Shown in pieces: positions 13,704-21,807 of a stretch of DNA of 26,389 nucleotides. The stretch lies in NCBI GenBank assembly GCA_002372235.1, contig DFJI01000020.1, forward strand, positions 1-26,389, written 5' to 3'. Position 1 is the stretch's first letter; each line of letters opens with the position of its first letter. Under the pieces are notes generated by a model, which did no database searches, had not been told where the DNA came from, and saw only the letters and a program-made list of their open reading frames with translations. The position numbers and the translations under genes were made by a program. This DNA comes from Prevotella sp. UBA3675 (lineage in GTDB: Bacteria > Bacteroidota > Bacteroidia > Bacteroidales > Bacteroidaceae).

Positions 13704-15203
13704 ATGAGAGAAAACGATATTCAGTCTCAAAACAACAACGAACAGACAACCGGCGACAACGAGCTGGTGCGACGCATTGCCGAACAGAAATACGAGTTTG
13801 GCTTCACCACCGACGTGCACACGGAAATCATTCCCGTGGGCCTGAACGAAGATGTGGTCAGACTCATCTCGGCCAAGAAAGGCGAACCCGAATGGATGCT
13901 TGAGTTCCGCCTGCGCGCCTTCAACTACTGGAAGGATCAGAAGGAACCCAAATGGGGACATGTTCACGTGCCGCCCATCGACTATCAGGCCATCAGCTAT
14001 TATGCCGACCCTACCGCGAAGAAAGCCGTTGAGGGCAATGACGGGGAAGCGAAAATCGACCCGGAATTGGAGAAGACATTCGACAAACTGGGCATACCTC
14101 TCGAGGAGCGACTGGCCCTGAGCGGCAATACCGCCGTCGATGCCATCATGGATTCAGTATCGGTGAAGACCACCTTCAAGAAGGAACTGGCCGAGCGCGG
14201 CATCATCTTCTGCAGCATAGGCGAGGCCATCAAGGAACATCCCGACCTGGTGCGTGAGTATCTGGGAAGCGTAGTGCCTTATAAGGACAACTACTTTGCC
14301 GCCCTGAACTCGGCTGTGTTCAGCGACGGCTCGTTCGTCTATATCCCGAAGGGCGTGCGCTGTCCGATGGAGCTCAGCAGCTACTTCCGCATCAACGCCC
14401 GCAACACCGGGCAGTTCGAACGGACACTGATTGTGGCCGAAGACGATGCCTACGTGAGCTATCTGGAGGGCTGCACCGCTCCGATGCGTGACGAGAACCA
14501 GCTGCATGCCGCCATCGTAGAGATTATCGTGAAAGACCGTGCCGAGGTGAAGTACTCCACCGTGCAGAACTGGTATCCCGGCGACGAGCAGGGACGCGGC
14601 GGCGTGTTGAACCTGGTGACCAAGCGCGGCGACCTGCGCGGCGTCGATTCGAAACTGTCGTGGACACAGGTAGAGACGGGATCGGCCATCACGTGGAAGT
14701 ATCCCTCCTGTATATTAAGAGGTGACAACAGCGTGGCTGAGTTCTATTCCGTGGCCGTGACCAACAACTATCAGGAGGCCGACACGGGCACGAAGATGAT
14801 TCACATCGGAAAAAATACGAAATCGACCATCATATCGAAGGGCATATCAGCCGGGCACTCACAGAACTCCTACCGGGGACTGGTGCGTGCCGCTGCTACG
14901 GCTGAGAACGCACGCAACTACTCGTCGTGCGATTCGCTCCTGCTGGGCTCCGACTGTGGCGCTCACACCTTCCCCTACATGGACGTGAAGAATCCTACTG
15001 CCATCTTCGAGCATGAGGCCACCACCTCGAAAATCAGCGAAGACCAGCTGTTCTACTGCAATCAGCGCGGCATTCCCACCGAGCAGGCCGTGGGCCTCAT
15101 TGTCAACGGCTATGCCAAGGACGTGCTGCAGAAGCTGCCTATGGAGTTTGCCGTAGAGGCCCGCAAGCTGCTCAGCGTGTCGTTGGAAGGAACTGTAGGA
15201 TAA
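13704..15203 (+). CDS. sufB: Fe-S cluster assembly scaffold SufB
   Basis: SufB, with SufC and SufD, forms the cytoplasmic SufBC2D complex on which [4Fe-4S] clusters are built. The 499-residue protein covers the whole family: EPEWMLEFRLRAF, FCSIGEAIKEHPDLV, YIPKGVRCPMELSSYFRIN, YVSYLEGCTAPMRDENQLHA, and the C-terminal beta-helix with NYSSCDSLLLGSDCGAHTFP. That last segment holds the conserved Cys that accepts sulfur, followed by IFEHEATTSKI. I chose ATG 13704 (MRENDIQSQ). The open frame further upstream runs through the terminator hairpin at 13621-13646 and has no family similarity. It is the first gene of sufBCDS; sufC starts 17 bases after its stop. No clean TAnnTTTG box is visible in 13647-13703. 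Confidence 0.95.
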   Translation: MRENDIQSQNNNEQTTGDNELVRRIAEQKYEFGFTTDVHTEIIPVGLNEDVVRLISAKKGEPEWMLEFRLRAFNYWKDQKEPKWGHVHVPPIDYQAISYYADPTAKKAVEGNDGEAKIDPELEKTFDKLGIPLEERLALSGNTAVDAIMDSVSVKTTFKKELAERGIIFCSIGEAIKEHPDLVREYLGSVVPYKDNYFAALNSAVFSDGSFVYIPKGVRCPMELSSYFRINARNTGQFERTLIVAEDDAYVSYLEGCTAPMRDENQLHAAIVEIIVKDRAEVKYSTVQNWYPGDEQGRGGVLNLVTKRGDLRGVDSKLSWTQVETGSAITWKYPSCILRGDNSVAEFYSVAVTNNYQEADTGTKMIHIGKNTKSTIISKGISAGHSQNSYRGLVRAAATAENARNYSSCDSLLLGSDCGAHTFPYMDVKNPTAIFEHEATTSKISEDQLFYCNQRGIPTEQAVGLIVNGYAKDVLQKLPMEFAVEARKLLSVSLEGTVG

Positions 15204-15220
15204 ATTAAAATATTGAGAAT

Positions 15221-15979
15221 ATGTTAGAAGTACGAAATCTGCACGCCCGTATTGGCGACAAAGAGATATTGAAAGGCATCGACCTCACCATCAAGGACGG
15301 TGAGACGCATGCCATCATGGGGCCTAACGGCTCGGGTAAGTCAACATTGAGCGCTGTGCTGGTAGGCAATCCGCTCTACGAGGTGACCGGGGGCGAGGCT
15401 TTCTTTAATGGCAAGAACCTGCTGGAGATGAAGCCGGAGGAGCGCGCCCATGAGGGACTGTTCCTGTCGTTCCAGTACCCGGTGGAGATTCCTGGCGTTC
15501 CCATGAGCCAGTTCCTGAAAGCAGCCGTCAACGAGAAACGCAAGTATCAGGGACTGCCTGAGCTGAAGGCCGGAGAGTTCATGAAGCTCATGCGCGAGAA
15601 ACAGAAGATAGTGCAGCTGGACAACAAACTGGCCAACCGCTCCGTGAACGAAGGCTTCAGCGGCGGTGAGAAAAAACGCAACGAGATTTTCCAGATGGCT
15701 ATGCTCGAGCCGAAGCTCAGCATCCTTGACGAGACCGACTCGGGACTGGATGTCGATGCCATGCGCATCGTGGCCGAGGGCGTGAACATGCTGAAGACTC
15801 CCGAGACCTCATGCATCGTGATTACCCACTACGACCGCCTGCTCGACATGATTCGCCCCGACGTGGTGCATGTGCTCTATCAGGGACGGATCGTGAAGAC
15901 CGCCGGCCCGGAACTGGCACAGGAGATACAGGAACGGGGATATGACTGGATAAAGGAGGAACTCAGTCCCCTAAGTTAG
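15221..15979 (+). CDS. sufC: Fe-S assembly ATPase SufC
   Basis: SufC is the ABC-type ATPase of the SufBC2D scaffold. It is soluble and not a transporter. The 252-residue protein has Walker A GPNGSGKST (34-42), the Q-loop region FLSFQYPVEIPGV, the ABC signature as FSGGEKKRNEI (146-155), Walker B LSILDE (166-171) followed by TDSGLDVDA, and the switch His203 in ITHYDR. SGGEKKRNE in place of LSGGQ is typical of SufC. Length is normal. It lies between sufB (17-base gap) and sufD (39-base gap). The stop codon falls inside a small hairpin (15967-15984). Confidence 0.96.
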   Translation: MLEVRNLHARIGDKEILKGIDLTIKDGETHAIMGPNGSGKSTLSAVLVGNPLYEVTGGEAFFNGKNLLEMKPEERAHEGLFLSFQYPVEIPGVPMSQFLKAAVNEKRKYQGLPELKAGEFMKLMREKQKIVQLDNKLANRSVNEGFSGGEKKRNEIFQMAMLEPKLSILDETDSGLDVDAMRIVAEGVNMLKTPETSCIVITHYDRLLDMIRPDVVHVLYQGRIVKTAGPELAQEIQERGYDWIKEELSPLS

Positions 15980-15984
15980 GGGGA
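15967..15984. repeat. Hairpin at the sufC stop codon
   Basis: TCCCCTAA and TTAGGGGGA form a compact dyad with a one-base centre that spans the last sufC codons and its TAG. A further GGGGGTCTG just downstream can pair with CAGTCCCC. It may lower read-through into sufD or stabilise the sufBC part of the mRNA. It also resembles a short mobile intergenic repeat. Confidence 0.4.
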
Positions 15985-16018
15985 TGGGGGTCTGAACAGA
16001 CGATATAGCAAGAATAGT

Positions 16019-17404
16019 ATGACATCAGATAGTATTAGACAATACATCGACCTCTATCAGCAGTGCCGCCAGATGATATGCGACCATTCGTCGCCCGTCA
16101 TGAACGCGCTGCGCGACGAGGCTTTCGAGCATTTCAAGCAGCAAGGCTTTCCGTCGAAGAAGGTGGAACGCTACAAATATACGGACATTGAGAAGCTGAT
16201 GGCTCCCGACTACGGGTTGAACCTGAACCGTCTGCCGATTCCTGTCGATCCATACGAGGCATTCAAGTGCGATGTGCCCAACCTCTCCACACTGCTTTAT
16301 TTCATCGTCAACGATGATTTCTATCGCGGCGAGCGAAAAGACGACAAGGGAGAGAAACAGCTGATGGCCGCGACTCCGAAACTGCCTGAAGGCGTAGTCA
16401 TCGGTTCGCTGAAGGAACACGCCGAGCTGGCCAAGGCTTACTACGGAACGGTGGCCCGTTCGGAGGAGGACAGTCTGACAGCCCTCAACACCATGCTGGC
16501 ACAAGACGGCCTGCTCGTCTATGTGCCGAAGAATACGGTCATAGACAAGACCGTGCAGGTCATCAACATCCTGAAGGCTCCATCGCCTACGTGGAATGCC
16601 GACCTGATGGTGAATCGCCGCGTGCTGATTGTGGCAGAAGAGGGCGCAGAGGTGAAGCTCCTGTTCTGCGACCATGCTGCCGACGACCGAAACTTCCTCA
16701 CCACGCAGGTCATAGAGGTAGTGGCCAAGGACAATGCCAAAATTGACCTCTACTGTCTGGAGGAGACACATGCCAAGAATGTGAGAATCAGCAACGTCTA
16801 TGTGAGACAGGAGCGCGACAGCCGGGTGCGCCACAACGTGATTACGCTGCACAACGGAGTGACGCGCAACAAGCTCGACCTCGTGTTGGCCGGTGACGGT
16901 GCCGAGTGCGTGTGCAACGGCTGCGTGATAGCCGACAAGCAGCAGCACGTTGACAACAATACGCTCATCGTGCACGAGGCGCAGCACTGCACTTCGAACG
17001 AACTCTATAAATATGTGCTCGACAGTCACGCAACCGGCGCTTTCGCCGGGCGCGTATATGTGGCCCACGGCGCACAGAAGACGGCGTCGCAGATGACCAA
17101 TCAGAACCTCATCTCCACGCGCGAGGCCCGCATGTTCACTCAGCCCATGCTCGAGATCTATGCCGACGACGTGAAGTGTGCCCACGGTTCCACCGTAGGT
17201 CAGCTCAACGATGCTGCCCTGTTCTACATGCGGCAGCGCGGCATTCCCGAGAAAGAGGCACGCATGCTGTTGCAAGTGGCCTTCGTGCGCGAGGTGGTCG
17301 ATATGATAGAACTGGTTCCGCTGCGCGACCGTCTGCACTATCTCATTGACAAGCGATTCCGTGGCGAACTGAATAAATGTGAGGGATGCAAGCTCTGCCG
17401 TTGA
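16019..17404 (+). CDS. sufD: Fe-S cluster assembly protein SufD
   Basis: SufD is the SufB paralogue that pairs with it in SufBC2D and is needed for iron entry. The 461-residue protein has an N-terminal helical part with FPSKKVERYKYTDIEKL (about 40-56), then a beta-helix with VYVPKNTVIDKTVQVINIL, VLIVAEEGAEVKLLFCDH and VYVAHGAQKTASQMTNQNLI. The typical C-terminal stretch is LEIYADDVKCAHGSTVGQLNDAALFYMRQRGIPEKEA, seen in segments. It ends with CEGCKLCR, a small Cys-rich tail of the kind found in Bacteroidetes SufD proteins. It is the third gene of sufBCDS; sufS begins 30 bases downstream. Confidence 0.94.
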   Translation: MTSDSIRQYIDLYQQCRQMICDHSSPVMNALRDEAFEHFKQQGFPSKKVERYKYTDIEKLMAPDYGLNLNRLPIPVDPYEAFKCDVPNLSTLLYFIVNDDFYRGERKDDKGEKQLMAATPKLPEGVVIGSLKEHAELAKAYYGTVARSEEDSLTALNTMLAQDGLLVYVPKNTVIDKTVQVINILKAPSPTWNADLMVNRRVLIVAEEGAEVKLLFCDHAADDRNFLTTQVIEVVAKDNAKIDLYCLEETHAKNVRISNVYVRQERDSRVRHNVITLHNGVTRNKLDLVLAGDGAECVCNGCVIADKQQHVDNNTLIVHEAQHCTSNELYKYVLDSHATGAFAGRVYVAHGAQKTASQMTNQNLISTREARMFTQPMLEIYADDVKCAHGSTVGQLNDAALFYMRQRGIPEKEARMLLQVAFVREVVDMIELVPLRDRLHYLIDKRFRGELNKCEGCKLCR

Positions 17405-17434
17405 CAGAGCCCGACAAGTAAGTAATCATTGACG

Positions 17435-18649
17435 ATGTACGACGTAAATAAGATTCGTGAGGACTTTCCCATCTTGTCGCGGAAAGTGTATGATAAGCCT
17501 TTAGTTTATCTTGATAATGCGGCTACCACGCAGAAGCCGCTCTGTGTGCTCGATGCCATGCGCGAGGAGTATCTGAACGTGAATGCCAACGTGCATCGTG
17601 GTGTTCACTATCTGTCGCAGCAGGCTACCGACCTGCACGAGGCAGCCCGTGAGAAGGTGCGCCGCTTCATCAATGCTGCAAAGACGAGCGAGATCGTCTT
17701 CACCCGGGGCACCACTGAGAGCATCAACCTCGTGGCACAGACCTTCTGCGAAGCCTTCATGAGCGAGGGCGACGAGGTGCTCGTCACCGACATGGAGCAC
17801 CACTCCAACATCGTGCCTTGGCAGTTGCAGGCGCAGAAGCGCGGCATCACTGTGCGCCATCTTCCCATCAACGACCGGGGAGAGCTGGAACTCTCGGCGC
17901 TCGAGGCTCATCTCTCCCCTCGCACAAAGCTGGTGAGCATCACTCACGTGAGCAATGTACTGGGTACTGTCAATCCCGTCAAAGACATCATCAAGACGGC
18001 CCATGAGCATGGCATACCAGTGCTGATCGACGGTGCACAGAGCGCTCCCCACACGAAGATTGACGTGCAGGAACTCGGATGCGACTTCTTTGCCTTCAGC
18101 GGTCACAAGATGTATGGCCCTACGGGCATAGGCGTGCTCTACGGCAAGGAAGAGTGGCTGGAGAAGATGCCTCCCTATCAAGGCGGTGGCGAGATGATTG
18201 ACAAGGTGAGCTGGGAGAAGACCACGTTCGAGCAGCTGCCCCTGAAGTTTGAGGCCGGCACGCCCGACTATGTGGCTACCCACGGACTGGCTACGGCCAT
18301 CGACTACATGGAGACGCTGGGCATGGAGAACATTCAGGCGCATGAGCAGGAACTCACGCGCTACTGCATGGAACAGCTCGCCACCATTCCCGACATTCGC
18401 TTCTTCGGACAGGCCAGGGAGAAGGATGCCGTGGTGTCGTTCCTCGTGGGCGACATTCACCATCTCGACTTGGGAACACTGCTCGACCGTCTGGGCATTG
18501 CCGTGCGCACTGGCCATCACTGCGCTCATCCCCTGATGACGCGCCTCGGCGTGACGGGCACCGTGCGGGCCTCCTTCGCCCTCTACAACACCCGTGACGA
18601 GGTCGATGCGCTGGTCGAAGGCATCCGCCGCGTGAGCAAGATGTTCTGA
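17435..18649 (+). CDS. sufS: Cysteine desulfurase SufS
   Basis: SufS is a PLP enzyme that takes sulfur from L-cysteine as a persulfide and feeds it to the Suf scaffold. The 404-residue protein is a group II desulfurase. It has VYLDNAATTQKP (25-35), HRGVHYLSQQATD, RGTTESINLVA, the MEHHSNIVPWQ histidines (122-123), VLIDGAQSAPH with Asp199, FSGHKMYGPTGIGVLYG with PLP Lys225, and RTGHHCAHPLM with the persulfide Cys363 in a short loop. I chose ATG 17435; a TTG two codons earlier (17429) is possible. No sufE or sufU acceptor lies in the window, so the sulfur shuttle must be encoded elsewhere or bypassed. It ends the suf operon or continues into argB 40 bases later. Confidence 0.95.
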   Translation: MYDVNKIREDFPILSRKVYDKPLVYLDNAATTQKPLCVLDAMREEYLNVNANVHRGVHYLSQQATDLHEAAREKVRRFINAAKTSEIVFTRGTTESINLVAQTFCEAFMSEGDEVLVTDMEHHSNIVPWQLQAQKRGITVRHLPINDRGELELSALEAHLSPRTKLVSITHVSNVLGTVNPVKDIIKTAHEHGIPVLIDGAQSAPHTKIDVQELGCDFFAFSGHKMYGPTGIGVLYGKEEWLEKMPPYQGGGEMIDKVSWEKTTFEQLPLKFEAGTPDYVATHGLATAIDYMETLGMENIQAHEQELTRYCMEQLATIPDIRFFGQAREKDAVVSFLVGDIHHLDLGTLLDRLGIAVRTGHHCAHPLMTRLGVTGTVRASFALYNTRDEVDALVEGIRRVSKMF

Positions 18650-18689
18650 GGACGAAGCTACTGACTGACATAATACAAAACAGACTGAT

Positions 18690-19466
18690 ATGAAAGAGAA
18701 ACTGACTCTGGTGAAGGTGGGGGGCGCTATTGTGGAAGACGAAGCGCAGTTGGCACAGTTGCTGAAGGACTTTAGTGCAATCGAGGGCCGCAAGGTGCTG
18801 GTTCACGGTGGAGGCCGCAGGGCTACACAGGTAGCTGCCCGACTGGGCATTGAGTCGCACATGGTGGGCGGACGCCGCATCACCGACAACGACATGCTCG
18901 AAGTGGTGACAATGGTCTATGGCGGACTGGTAAACAAGAACGTGGTGGCCCGGCTGCAGGCCGAAGGCGTGAAGGCCATCGGACTGACAGGGGCCGACGG
19001 CAACATCATCCGCTCTCACCGCCGACCCGTCAAGGATGGCGTTGACTATGGCTTTGTGGGCGACGTGGACTGTGTGGACCACGAAGTGCTGTCACACCTC
19101 ATTGAGCAGGGCATGGTGCCCGTACTGGCACCGCTGACCCACGACGGACAGGGCCACCTGCTGAACACCAATGCCGACACCATTGCCAGCGAGGCTGCAA
19201 AGGCCCTGGCAAAGGTCTATGACGTGACACTCATCTTCTCGTTTGAGAAAAAGGGTGTACTCCGAAATCCTGACGACGACGATTCGGTGATTCCTTCTAT
19301 CACCCGTGCCGACTTTGAGCGCTACCGTGCCGATGGCACCATCTCGGGCGGCATGTTGCCCAAGATTGAGAATGCCCTTGCCGCAGTTGATGCAGGAGTG
19401 AGCCGCGTCATCATCACGCTCGCTACGGCTATTGACGGTGAACACGGCACCATCATTGAAAAGTGA
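18690..19466 (+). CDS. argB: Acetylglutamate kinase
   Basis: ArgB phosphorylates N-acetylglutamate (or its succinyl analogue in some Bacteroidetes) with ATP, the second step of arginine synthesis. The 258-residue protein fits the amino-acid kinase fold. It has LVKVGGAIVED with Lys9, VLVHGGGRRATQVAARLGI (binding the acyl-glutamate), MVGGRRITDNDMLEVV, GLTGADGNII, VPVLAPLTHDGQGHLLNTNADT (nucleotide side), and SGGMLPKIENALAAV near the C-terminus. The protein is short and lacks the N-terminal helix of arginine-inhibited kinases, so feedback inhibition by arginine is unlikely. It lies 40 bases after sufS on the same strand with no promoter visible between, so it may be read with the suf genes. A strong hairpin follows. 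Confidence 0.93.
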   Translation: MKEKLTLVKVGGAIVEDEAQLAQLLKDFSAIEGRKVLVHGGGRRATQVAARLGIESHMVGGRRITDNDMLEVVTMVYGGLVNKNVVARLQAEGVKAIGLTGADGNIIRSHRRPVKDGVDYGFVGDVDCVDHEVLSHLIEQGMVPVLAPLTHDGQGHLLNTNADTIASEAAKALAKVYDVTLIFSFEKKGVLRNPDDDDSVIPSITRADFERYRADGTISGGMLPKIENALAAVDAGVSRVIITLATAIDGEHGTIIEK

Positions 19467-19495
19467 CGGGACAATAACTGACAAAGCTGAAACGG

Positions 19496-19545
19496 AAAAA
19501 TAGCAATGGCCAAAATTCCTGGGAATTTTGGCCATTGCTATTTTT
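19496..19545. terminator. Bidirectional terminator between argB and cysS
   Basis: Arms 19496-19519 and 19522-19545 are perfect reverse complements over 24 bases. The stem carries AAAAA at one foot and TTTTT at the other, so each strand sees a G/C-containing hairpin ending in U residues. It lies 29 bases after argB and 43 bases after the cysS stop on the other strand, serving both. Confidence 0.9.
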
Positions 19546-19588
19546 GTAAGTTCTGTCAGGAAAGTCTTTGCGGCTGATGGCGGATGGA

Positions 19589-21082
19589 CTATCGGTTCAG
19601 CCGCCAGGTGGCACCGTCCTTGGTGTCCTTCACCTCAAATCCGGCATTGGCCAGCGCGTCGCGAATCTGGTCGCTCGTAGCCCAGTCCTTGTTGGCTTTA
19701 GCCTTGGCACGCAGGTCGAGCACCATGTCAACGACCTTGCCGAAAGCCTCTTCGCGTGCTTTGTTGTCAGCACCGGCATGCTGCGGCTGCAGACCCAGTA
19801 TGTCGAAGGTGAAGAGGTGCATCACCTCCTTCAGCTCCTTCAGGCAGTCGGGGCAGATGGTGCCCTTGTGGTCGATGAGGCGGTTCACCACCGTGCAAGC
19901 TTCAAACAAGTGGCTCAGCACCTGTGGCGTGGCCAGGTCGTCGTTCATGGCATCGTAGCACTTCTGGCGGAGGCTCTTCACCACCTTCTCGGTCTCGGCA
20001 TCACACTTGTCGGCAGCCTGCACGCGCTCCAGGTCGCCAATGGCATTCATGAGCTTCTCCAGTCCCTTCTCGGCAGCCTGCAGCGCCTCGTCGCTGAAAT
20101 CGACGGTGCCGCGATAGTGGGCTGAGAGAATGAAAAAGCGGATGACCATCGGGCTGTAAGCCTTCGACAGCAGCTCGTGCTGTCCGGTGAAGAACTGCTC
20201 CAGGGTGATGAAGTTGTTGTATGCCTTGCCCATCTTCGTGCCGTTGATGGTGAGCATGTTATTGTGCATCCAGTACTTCACAGCCGGATGGCCCATCGAG
20301 GCCACGGCCTGCGCAATCTCGCACTCATGGTGGGGGAACACGAGGTCCATGCCGCCACCGTGAATGTCGAATTCGTCGCCCAGATACTTGCGTCCCATAG
20401 CCGTGCACTCGCAGTGCCAGCCGGGGAAGCCGTCGCTCCAGGGCGATGGCCAGCGCATGATGTGCTCGGGCTGTGCCTTCTTCCACAGGGCGAAGTCGGC
20501 CTGATTGCGCTTCTCGCCCACGCCGTCGAGCTCGCGGCTGGCATCCTTCACGTTCTCTAAGGAGCGACCGGAGAGTATTCCGTACTTATACTTCTTGTTG
20601 TAAGCCTCGATGTCGAAATAGATGGAACCGTTCGATTCGTAGGCAAAGCCGTTGTCCATAATCTGCTTCACCAGTTCCTGCTGCTCGATGATGTGGCCTG
20701 AGGCCTGCGGCTCGATAGAGGGACGCAGGCAGCCCAGCGCGTCCATCGCCTGATGGTAGCGGTTCGTGTAGTACTGTGCTATCTCCATAGGCTCGAGCTT
20801 TTCCAGCCTTGCCTTCTTAGCTATCTTGTCCTCGCCCTCGTCGGCATCGTGCTCCAAGTGGCCCACGTCGGTGATGTTGCGCACGTAGCGCACTTTGTAG
20901 CCCAAGTGCTTGAGGTAGCGGAACACCAGGTCGAACGTAATGGCGGGGCGGGCATGTCCCAGATGCGGATCGCCATAGACCGTGGGGCCGCACACATACA
21001 TACCTACGTTGGGCGCGTGGAGCGGTTCGAAGCGCTCCTTCTGTCGCGTCAGCGTATTATAAATCACAAGTTTTGATTCCAT
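19589..21082 (-). CDS. cysS: Cysteinyl-tRNA synthetase
   Basis: This class I synthetase charges tRNA-Cys. The 497-residue protein has the HIGH motif as HLGH (40-43, in YGDPHLGHARP). Zinc ligands are Cys31 (MYVCGPT), the Cys of GWHCECTAMG, and the His/Glu of FPHHECE. The second signature is KMGKA in TINGTKMGKAYNNF, where the family average is KMSKS; G at that site is common in Bacteroidetes. The C-terminal DALR-like helical part ends in WRLNR. I chose ATG 21082, with AAGG 8 bases before it; ATG 21088 is two codons earlier and also possible. The frame remains open upstream to 21238, but that stretch passes through promoter elements at 21112-21159 and has no family similarity. Confidence 0.95.
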   Translation of the reverse strand: MESKLVIYNTLTRQKERFEPLHAPNVGMYVCGPTVYGDPHLGHARPAITFDLVFRYLKHLGYKVRYVRNITDVGHLEHDADEGEDKIAKKARLEKLEPMEIAQYYTNRYHQAMDALGCLRPSIEPQASGHIIEQQELVKQIMDNGFAYESNGSIYFDIEAYNKKYKYGILSGRSLENVKDASRELDGVGEKRNQADFALWKKAQPEHIMRWPSPWSDGFPGWHCECTAMGRKYLGDEFDIHGGGMDLVFPHHECEIAQAVASMGHPAVKYWMHNNMLTINGTKMGKAYNNFITLEQFFTGQHELLSKAYSPMVIRFFILSAHYRGTVDFSDEALQAAEKGLEKLMNAIGDLERVQAADKCDAETEKVVKSLRQKCYDAMNDDLATPQVLSHLFEACTVVNRLIDHKGTICPDCLKELKEVMHLFTFDILGLQPQHAGADNKAREEAFGKVVDMVLDLRAKAKANKDWATSDQIRDALANAGFEVKDTKDGATWRLNR

Positions 21083-21111
21083 ACTCATTGCCTTAATATA
21101 AATTGCAGCTG

Positions 21112-21159
21112 CAAAGTTATGAATTTTTCCCCATATCCGTGAATTTTTTTGCAAAATTA
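21112..21159 (-). promoter_or_regulatory. Candidate promoters of cysS
   Basis: Two -7-like boxes lie upstream on the minus strand: TAACTTTG (21119-21112) and TAATTTTG (21159-21152). Neither has a perfect TTG at 19-20 bases. The nearer would give a leader of about 25 bases. Bases 21160-21288 hold nothing else I can support. Confidence 0.45.
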
Positions 21160-21288
21160 GTAGGAAGAAGGCTGATTCGTGCAATACTTTTTGTTCGTTA
21201 TTCAGCGCAGGAACTTTGATTTTGTTACTTTTTCGCATTGATTTATGTCAATTAATCATAAATACAACGATGAAAGTTACAATTTTAC

Positions 21289-21319
21289 TTGTAAGGTGGC
21301 GAAAAAACACTTATCTTTG
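21289..21319 (+). promoter_or_regulatory. Consensus promoter with no gene directly after it
   Basis: TTG (21289-21291), 20 bases, then TATCTTTG (21312-21319). This is one of the best promoter matches in the window, yet it is followed within ~45 bases by a terminator hairpin rather than a gene. Confidence 0.65.
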
Positions 21320-21324
21320 CATCG

Positions 21325-21388
21325 TGTTTTTCATAGTATTAGATTTAAGGTTAACAAAGGTTGGGTCACAGCGGTGACCCTTTTTTTG
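21325..21388 (+). ncRNA. Candidate small RNA (about 64 nt)
   Basis: The unit begins at the predicted start after the promoter at 21289-21319. It ends with a canonical terminator: stem GGGTCAC/GTGACCC (21363-21369 with 21374-21380), loop AGCG, then seven T's. No convincing start codon and ORF lie inside. It may be a free-standing sRNA or a leader that attenuates whatever lies downstream. No known RNA family is recognised. Confidence 0.4.
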
Positions 21389-21418
21389 TGTGTGTTGATA
21401 GATAGTGGGTTACGGCGG

Positions 21419-21462
21419 TTGCAGATGGGAGCAGATGGAAAATCATCTGCTCCCATCTGTAA
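21419..21462. repeat. 16-bp perfect hairpin with repeated AGCAGATGG
   Basis: CAGATGGGAGCAGATG (21422-21437) and its reverse complement (21444-21459) flank the loop GAAAAT. Three more pairs extend the stem outward. The element AGCAGATGG also recurs near 21494-21510. A GGGTYACRGCGGT motif occurs at 21363 and again at 21407. The area resembles debris of a repeated intergenic element. Confidence 0.6.
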
Positions 21463-21575
21463 GTGTTTGATATATAGTGATTTGCAAAAGCGGAGCAGAT
21501 GGAGCAGATGTTTTGCAAACTTTCTTGGTATGTAGAGTTTAGTGTGTGTGTCATCGTTCATGCCTCATGAGCTCT

Positions 21576-21729
21576 TCTGTCCTAAATGGTGATGCCATCT
21601 ATTCTAAACCGTTGCATCATCTATCCTAAATCATAGCACGATTTAGTTTAAATCATCATGTGATCTAGCCTAAATCGCGTCATGAAATAGCCTAAACCAT
21701 GATGTAATCTATCCAGCTTTCCGTTAATT
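21576..21729. repeat. Degenerate repeat array with exact 22-bp period
   Basis: The core YCTAAA begins at 21581, 21603, 21625, 21669 and 21691. TTTAAA stands at 21647, and a decayed CCAGCT at 21713. Every step is 22 bp, with no indel over seven units. The consensus unit is roughly TCTAKCCTAAATCATGATG plus TGA. The bases after the core are partly conserved (ATCATG, GATG). 22 is not a multiple of 3, and no ORF runs through. The array ends about 50 bp upstream of the -7 box of the antitoxin-like gene. Confidence 0.75.
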
Positions 21730-21776
21730 ATTCTCAGTTTTTTCATCGGATAGTGAAATTATTGCAAAATATGGTG

Positions 21777-21784
21777 TATATTTG
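21777..21784 (+). promoter_or_regulatory. -7 element of the antitoxin-like gene
   Basis: TATATTTG fits the consensus, 23 bases before the ATG at 21808. No TTG lies at the normal -33 distance. A TTG at 21762 is too close. Confidence 0.5.
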
Positions 21785-21807
21785 CACTCAGTTTTAATAA
21801 CAACAAT

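Noticed and set aside
16025..17338. 437-codon open frame opposite sufD
   Set aside because: It is the mirror of a well-supported gene, rich in His and Val from reversed G/C-rich codons, with no domain similarity.
17501..18793. 430-codon open frame opposite sufS
   Set aside because: Same reason: the SufS frame has all catalytic residues, while the reverse frame has no recognisable motif.
21576..21729. CRISPR array
   Set aside because: Units are 22 bp with only a short conserved core and no 20-40 bp unique spacers, and no cas gene is near.
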